Below, one piece after another: positions 60,480 to 64,000 of a stretch of DNA of 64,000 nt. Location of the stretch: positions 32,613 through 96,612 of the forward strand of contig CAMJSX010000003.1 in assembly GCA_946408595.1 (NCBI GenBank). Reading direction: 5' to 3'. Below the pieces are notes generated by a model, which did no database searches, was not told the DNA's origin, and worked only from the letters and a program-made list of their open reading frames with translations. A program made the translations under genes and the position numbers. Source of the stretch: an uncultured Candidatus Saccharibacteria bacterium. Lineage in GTDB: Bacteria > Patescibacteriota > Saccharimonadia > Saccharimonadales > Saccharimonadaceae. How positions within the stretch are numbered: the stretch's first letter is position 1; every line of letters begins with the position of its first letter.

Positions 60480-61469
60480 ATGTATCAAAAGTTTAGCGAT
60501 TTTTTAGAAAATAAGAGTAAAATTTGTATCATTCAAGCCGAAAATCCCGACGGGGATTCTCTTGGGAGCGCTCTCGCACTAGATTATTTGCTAGAAGGAA
60601 AAGAAATTTCTCTGTATTGTCCGGTAGACATTCCAAAATATCTCCATTATTTCGGTGACTGGTCAAGAGTCACGAATGAATTCGATTTTAAAGCTGATGG
60701 TTATATTATTGTTGACACGGCAGCAGAGATTTTACTGTCCAAACTTCTTGACGACACCGCTATCAAAAATCGCCTCTACTCAGCACCGGTACTAGTTATT
60801 GATCATCACGAAACCGAAGACGATATCAATTTCCCACACGAGAGCATTATTGAGGTTAAACCAGCCTGTGCAGAATTAATCTACGAAATCGCCGCGTCTG
60901 AGAAACTTGCTATCAACAAACCAGCCGCCGAAGCAATCCTGCAGGGCATCTCATCAGATACCCTAGGTTTTACGAGCTCGGCCGTATCCGCTCGCACTTT
61001 TGAAATCGCCGCTGAACTAACCAGACTAGGCGCCAACATTTCCGAACTTGAAGAAAACCGTCGCGAATATATGAAAAAATCACCACGTATTCTAGATTAC
61101 AAAGCTGATTTGATTAAGCGCATTGATTATTCACTAGATGGCGACCTCGCCACCGTGCATATTCCATGGGACGACATTAGAGAGTTTTCCGACGAATATA
61201 ATCCAAACGTTCTTATTCTAGAAGAACTCCGTTTAGTCGAAGGTGTCAAAGTCGCCGTCGCAGTCAAAACTTATCCCGATGGCAAAGTCACCGGTAAAAT
61301 CCGTTGCGCCTATGGATACGGTATCGCCGAACAAGTTGCCGGCTATTTTGGTGGTGGCGGTCACGAATATGCTGCAGGCTTTCGAACCTACGACACATCT
61401 TACGAAGAAGTATTAAAAGACCTTGTCAAAATCGTCCCGGAACTATTAGCAGGAGCCGAACATGCTTGA
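60480..61469 (+). CDS. nrnA: DHH/DHHA1 phosphoesterase (NrnA-like)
   Basis: 329 aa. DHH domain with ENPDGDSLGS (motif I, about 21-30), IIVDTAAE (motif II), VIDHHET (motif III) and a DHHA1 domain ending in GYFGGGGHEYAAGF. Such enzymes degrade nanoRNA, pAp or cyclic dinucleotide products. The motif I histidine (HxxPDxD) reads AENPDGD, so one usual metal ligand is Ala. It overlaps the hydrolase gene by 8 nt. Confidence 0.88.
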   Translation: MYQKFSDFLENKSKICIIQAENPDGDSLGSALALDYLLEGKEISLYCPVDIPKYLHYFGDWSRVTNEFDFKADGYIIVDTAAEILLSKLLDDTAIKNRLYSAPVLVIDHHETEDDINFPHESIIEVKPACAELIYEIAASEKLAINKPAAEAILQGISSDTLGFTSSAVSARTFEIAAELTRLGANISELEENRREYMKKSPRILDYKADLIKRIDYSLDGDLATVHIPWDDIREFSDEYNPNVLILEELRLVEGVKVAVAVKTYPDGKVTGKIRCAYGYGIAEQVAGYFGGGGHEYAAGFRTYDTSYEEVLKDLVKIVPELLAGAEHA

Positions 61470-62181
61470 GCTCGCCAAAACTAAAGATATAATTCTAGGC
61501 GAGCCTAAACTAACCGTAGTTTTTTTGCATGGCATTGCAGCTGACTCATCAGACTACAATAACTTGCTTAAATACCTAGCAGTTGACGCCAAACTTGATA
61601 ATATACGCTTGGTTACTTTTGACTTACTTGGTTCTGGCAAATCATATACCTCGGACGAGCTTGAGTATAATTTTGAAGAACAACTCGAAGCTCTCAAAAA
61701 CTCTGTCGACAAACTTGGCGAAGGACCGTTTGTTATCGTGGCGCATTCAATGGGCACCATGATCGCCACAAGATTTGCCGATGCACACAAAAGGTTAGTA
61801 AAAGGTCTGGTTTTAATCTCGGCGCCAATCTACAAAAAAGAAGATATTGAAAACCCAATGTACCAAATCGCCATTGATAGTTTCCGTGAAGTAGTTGGAA
61901 GGAAAAAGCACGGGCTTTTGACCGCCAAATCCTTCAACAACGAAATTAAAAACATCGTGTCAAACAAACACAACTACGATTTTTTGACACGCGTTTCAAT
62001 CCCTACTACAATAATCTATGGTGAGTTAGATAAAATCATTGCCGCATTTAACTTGCCGGGGTTGTTAAAAGAAAACCCTAACATAAAGGCCATTAAAACA
62101 CCTGGCCCGCACGGCATCACGATTGATAAATACAGCAAAATTTCAGCCGCAATTAAAAACTTCTTGAAGGAGGAAGCATGA
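61462..62181 (+). CDS. Alpha/beta hydrolase
   Basis: 239 aa with the alpha/beta-hydrolase order: oxyanion FLHGIAADS, nucleophile elbow VAHSMGTM (Ser near 96), acid in YGELDKI and His in GPHGITI. The substrate is unknown. It sits between the nrnA-like and cysS genes with 8-nt and 4-nt overlaps, so it is part of the same operon. Confidence 0.87.
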   Translation: MLELAKTKDIILGEPKLTVVFLHGIAADSSDYNNLLKYLAVDAKLDNIRLVTFDLLGSGKSYTSDELEYNFEEQLEALKNSVDKLGEGPFVIVAHSMGTMIATRFADAHKRLVKGLVLISAPIYKKEDIENPMYQIAIDSFREVVGRKKHGLLTAKSFNNEIKNIVSNKHNYDFLTRVSIPTTIIYGELDKIIAAFNLPGLLKENPNIKAIKTPGPHGITIDKYSKISAAIKNFLKEEA

Positions 62182-63521
62182 AATTATATAACACCGCAAG
62201 TAAGAAACTAGAAACCTTTAAACCATTGTCTGACGTGGTCAAGATTTATACTTGTGGACCAACGGTTTATAATTTTCAACACATCGGAAACTATGCGGCT
62301 TATATTTATTGGGATTTGCTAGTCCGGACGCTCATTGCTAACGGCTACCAAGTCAAACGAGTTTTGAACATTACTGACGTAGGACATTTAGTCTCAGACG
62401 CCGACGACGGGGAAGATAAGCTAGAAAAAGGCGCCGCCCGTGAAGGGAAGAGCGTAGAAGAAGTCGCTAACTACTATATTGATGACTTTATGAAAAACTT
62501 CCGGGCTCTAAATCTAAAAGAGCCAGAAGTCATCGCCCGTGCCACGGATTATATTGAAAAAGATGAAAAAGCCGTAGACCAAATGACCGTTAATGGCTAT
62601 ACCTATGAAACCTCGGATGGCGTTTATTTTGACACCGCTAAATATGATAAATATGCTGATTTTGCCAAGTTAGATTTATCCGGCCTTCAAGCTGGTGCAA
62701 GAGTCGGGTTCTCCGATGAAAAGCACAACGCCTCAGATTTTGCCGTCTGGAAATTTATTAAGCCAGGTGAAAAACACGCCATGCGCTGGGATTATCTTGG
62801 TCGGCCAGGTTACCCAGGTTGGCACCTAGAGTGTTCAACCATTATCCACGAAGAACTCGGCGAGCCAATTGACATCCATTGTGGCGGTATCGATCACATA
62901 CCAATTCATCACACCAATGAAATCGCTCAAACCTTCGCCGCTTACGGGCACGAGCTATCTCGTTATTGGTTACACTGTGACTTTATTAATATCGACGGGC
63001 AAAAAATCTCGAAATCACTCGGCAACGTCTATTTATTGTCTGACTTAGCCAAACGTGGCTTCTCGCCAATGGATTATAAAATGTGGCTTCTGTCTGGTCA
63101 CTACCAAGGCGCACGCAACTTTACTTTTGAATCACTTGCCGGTGCAAAGGCTAGAAGGCTTAATTGGCGAAATCGCATTGCGCTTTGCTACCAAAAAGAA
63201 ATTGTCGGTGGCACTGATGTATATGAAAGGGTTTTGGAAGCCGTATCAAATAATCTCAATTCAGCCGAAGCTTTCGCAATCATCGATTCTTCAACTATTG
63301 CACTTGAAGATTGGAAAAAAATCGATGAGCTATTTGGTTTGAATCTAATTACCGATACGCCAGACGTTTCAGAAGAAATTGTCGACAAAATCATCGCCCG
63401 TGAAAAAGCTCGCGCCGACAAAAACTACGCCCTTAGTGACGCAATCCGCGATAATCTTCTCACTCGTGGTATCGCTCTTCGCGACACTCCCGACGGCGCT
63501 GTGTGGGAATATAATAATTAG
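62178..63521 (+). CDS. cysS: Cysteinyl-tRNA synthetase
   Basis: 447-aa class I aminoacyl-tRNA synthetase. HIGH appears as FQHIGN, KMSKS as GQKISKSLGN, and zinc ligands are at TCGPTVYNF (Cys26), WHLECSTI and HIPIHHTNE. The C-terminal DALR-like helical domain is short. GGAGG lies 5 nt upstream of the ATG, within the hydrolase gene. Confidence 0.96.
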   Translation: MKLYNTASKKLETFKPLSDVVKIYTCGPTVYNFQHIGNYAAYIYWDLLVRTLIANGYQVKRVLNITDVGHLVSDADDGEDKLEKGAAREGKSVEEVANYYIDDFMKNFRALNLKEPEVIARATDYIEKDEKAVDQMTVNGYTYETSDGVYFDTAKYDKYADFAKLDLSGLQAGARVGFSDEKHNASDFAVWKFIKPGEKHAMRWDYLGRPGYPGWHLECSTIIHEELGEPIDIHCGGIDHIPIHHTNEIAQTFAAYGHELSRYWLHCDFINIDGQKISKSLGNVYLLSDLAKRGFSPMDYKMWLLSGHYQGARNFTFESLAGAKARRLNWRNRIALCYQKEIVGGTDVYERVLEAVSNNLNSAEAFAIIDSSTIALEDWKKIDELFGLNLITDTPDVSEEIVDKIIAREKARADKNYALSDAIRDNLLTRGIALRDTPDGAVWEYNN

Positions 63522-63575
63522 TATTACTTTCAAAGCGTGGGTCCGCGCCAATAAAAATGATTAAACAAAACTACG

Positions 63576-64000
63576 TTAAAAACTAATCTGCTTATTTTGT
63601 ATCGTAATAATTACATCGTCACGTGGCATAATCATTGTGTACGTATACCCATTTAGTGGTGATCCACCCACAAGAGTAATTTCAACCGAAGAATTATCCT
63701 GTAGCTTAGTTACGGTCATAGTACTCTTAGGGCCAACAGCAGCTAAATAATCATCAGCCCCTAAATGTATTGTTATAGTTTCTCCATAAATAAAATCACT
63801 GTTAACAGTTACGCCATCCCTTGTCGTGTAGGCCGTAGGCCCCCAATTAAAGTTGACAAAAGACACATTGTAATATGCCAACTCTTCTTCCCACACCGCA
63901 TTCAAATTAATAGTGCTGCTACCACCAACATTCCTGATTGTATATGTATCACCAGGCTGATAAGTAGTACCAGAGCAAGCTTCATTAGTTACCGTCCCAT
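63576..64000 (-). CDS. C-terminal end of a repeat-type surface protein (continues past window)
   Basis: The minus-strand frame is open to the window end, so the start is outside. The visible 141 residues comprise the end of an InlB/Flg_new-type repeat (YQPGDTYTI ... INLNAVWEEE) and a beta-rich C-terminal domain (YGETITIHLG, then GYTYTMIMPRDDVIITI). It resembles the repeat in the FISUMP protein at 29003. No sortase motif or membrane anchor is seen at the end. Confidence 0.7.
   Translation of the reverse strand, partial: GTVTNEACSGTTYQPGDTYTIRNVGGSSTINLNAVWEEELAYYNVSFVNFNWGPTAYTTRDGVTVNSDFIYGETITIHLGADDYLAAVGPKSTMTVTKLQDNSSVEITLVGGSPLNGYTYTMIMPRDDVIITIQNKQISF

Noticed and set aside
1-64000. 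CRISPR arrays, insertion sequences, integrases, rRNA genes
   Set aside because: No regularly spaced repeats, transposase or recombinase motifs or rRNA segments were seen.

Overview
The window looks like part of the chromosome of an ultra-small, fermentative or anaerobic Patescibacteria (CPR) bacterium, most likely Candidatus Saccharibacteria (TM7). This is an inference from gene content and style. Genes are compact and overlapping. TGA is used as an ordinary stop. There is an anaerobic ribonucleotide reductase plus rubrerythrin, a membrane pyrophosphatase, many cell-surface proteins, and very little biosynthesis. The four tRNA genes (Thr-TGT, Val-CAC, Trp-CCA, Gln-CTG) all encode CCA. No rRNA, IS element, integrase or CRISPR array was seen.

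Layout. 1-6 kb: rubrerythrin end, rmuC, lepB, htrA, prmC/prfA. 6-7.1 kb: one orphan gene between tRNA-Val and a 13-bp copy of that tRNA's 3' end, which looks like a small integrated element. 7.1-17.6 kb: an orphan gene with a long leader, then nrdD-nrdG, a cysteine desulfurase/IscU pair, gpsA, a helicase-nuclease, a 59-aa zinc-finger gene starting at TTG, and rpmG. 17.5-34 kb: glucan and cell-envelope genes (GH57, GT4, polysaccharide deacetylase, sortase, GH97, CapA, serine hydrolase, CAP, FISUMP surface protein, and a DUF4353/DUF4956/VTC trio). 34-43 kb: MacB-like ABC transporter, a sigma-region-4/alpha-CTD protein, hppA, an alpha-glucan phosphorylase. 43-48 kb: secE-nusG-rplK-[orphan]-rplA-[DUF4203]-rplJ-rplL. 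48-56 kb: SufS-like desulfurase, thioredoxin-like protein, dnaX (with a GC-rich palindromic insert), dnaB, ybaB, recR. 56-64 kb: phosphoesterase, acyl-CoA ligase, cdsA, yqeG, pgsA, nrnA-like, hydrolase, cysS, and the end of a surface protein.

Two gene-start styles coexist. About twenty genes have a TATAAT-like -10 box ending 5-11 nt (most often exactly 6 nt) before the start codon and no Shine-Dalgarno sequence, so their transcripts should be leaderless. A smaller set (ribosomal operons, nrdD, hppA and several orphans) has -35/-10 promoters with spacing at or near 17 bp, 5' leaders and Shine-Dalgarno sites; three of these promoters are perfect TTGACA-N17-TATAAT.

The most unusual items are the tRNA-Val element, the palindromic insert in dnaX, an NrdD that appears to lack its glycyl-radical motif, the sigma/alpha-CTD fusion, and the leaderless architecture itself.
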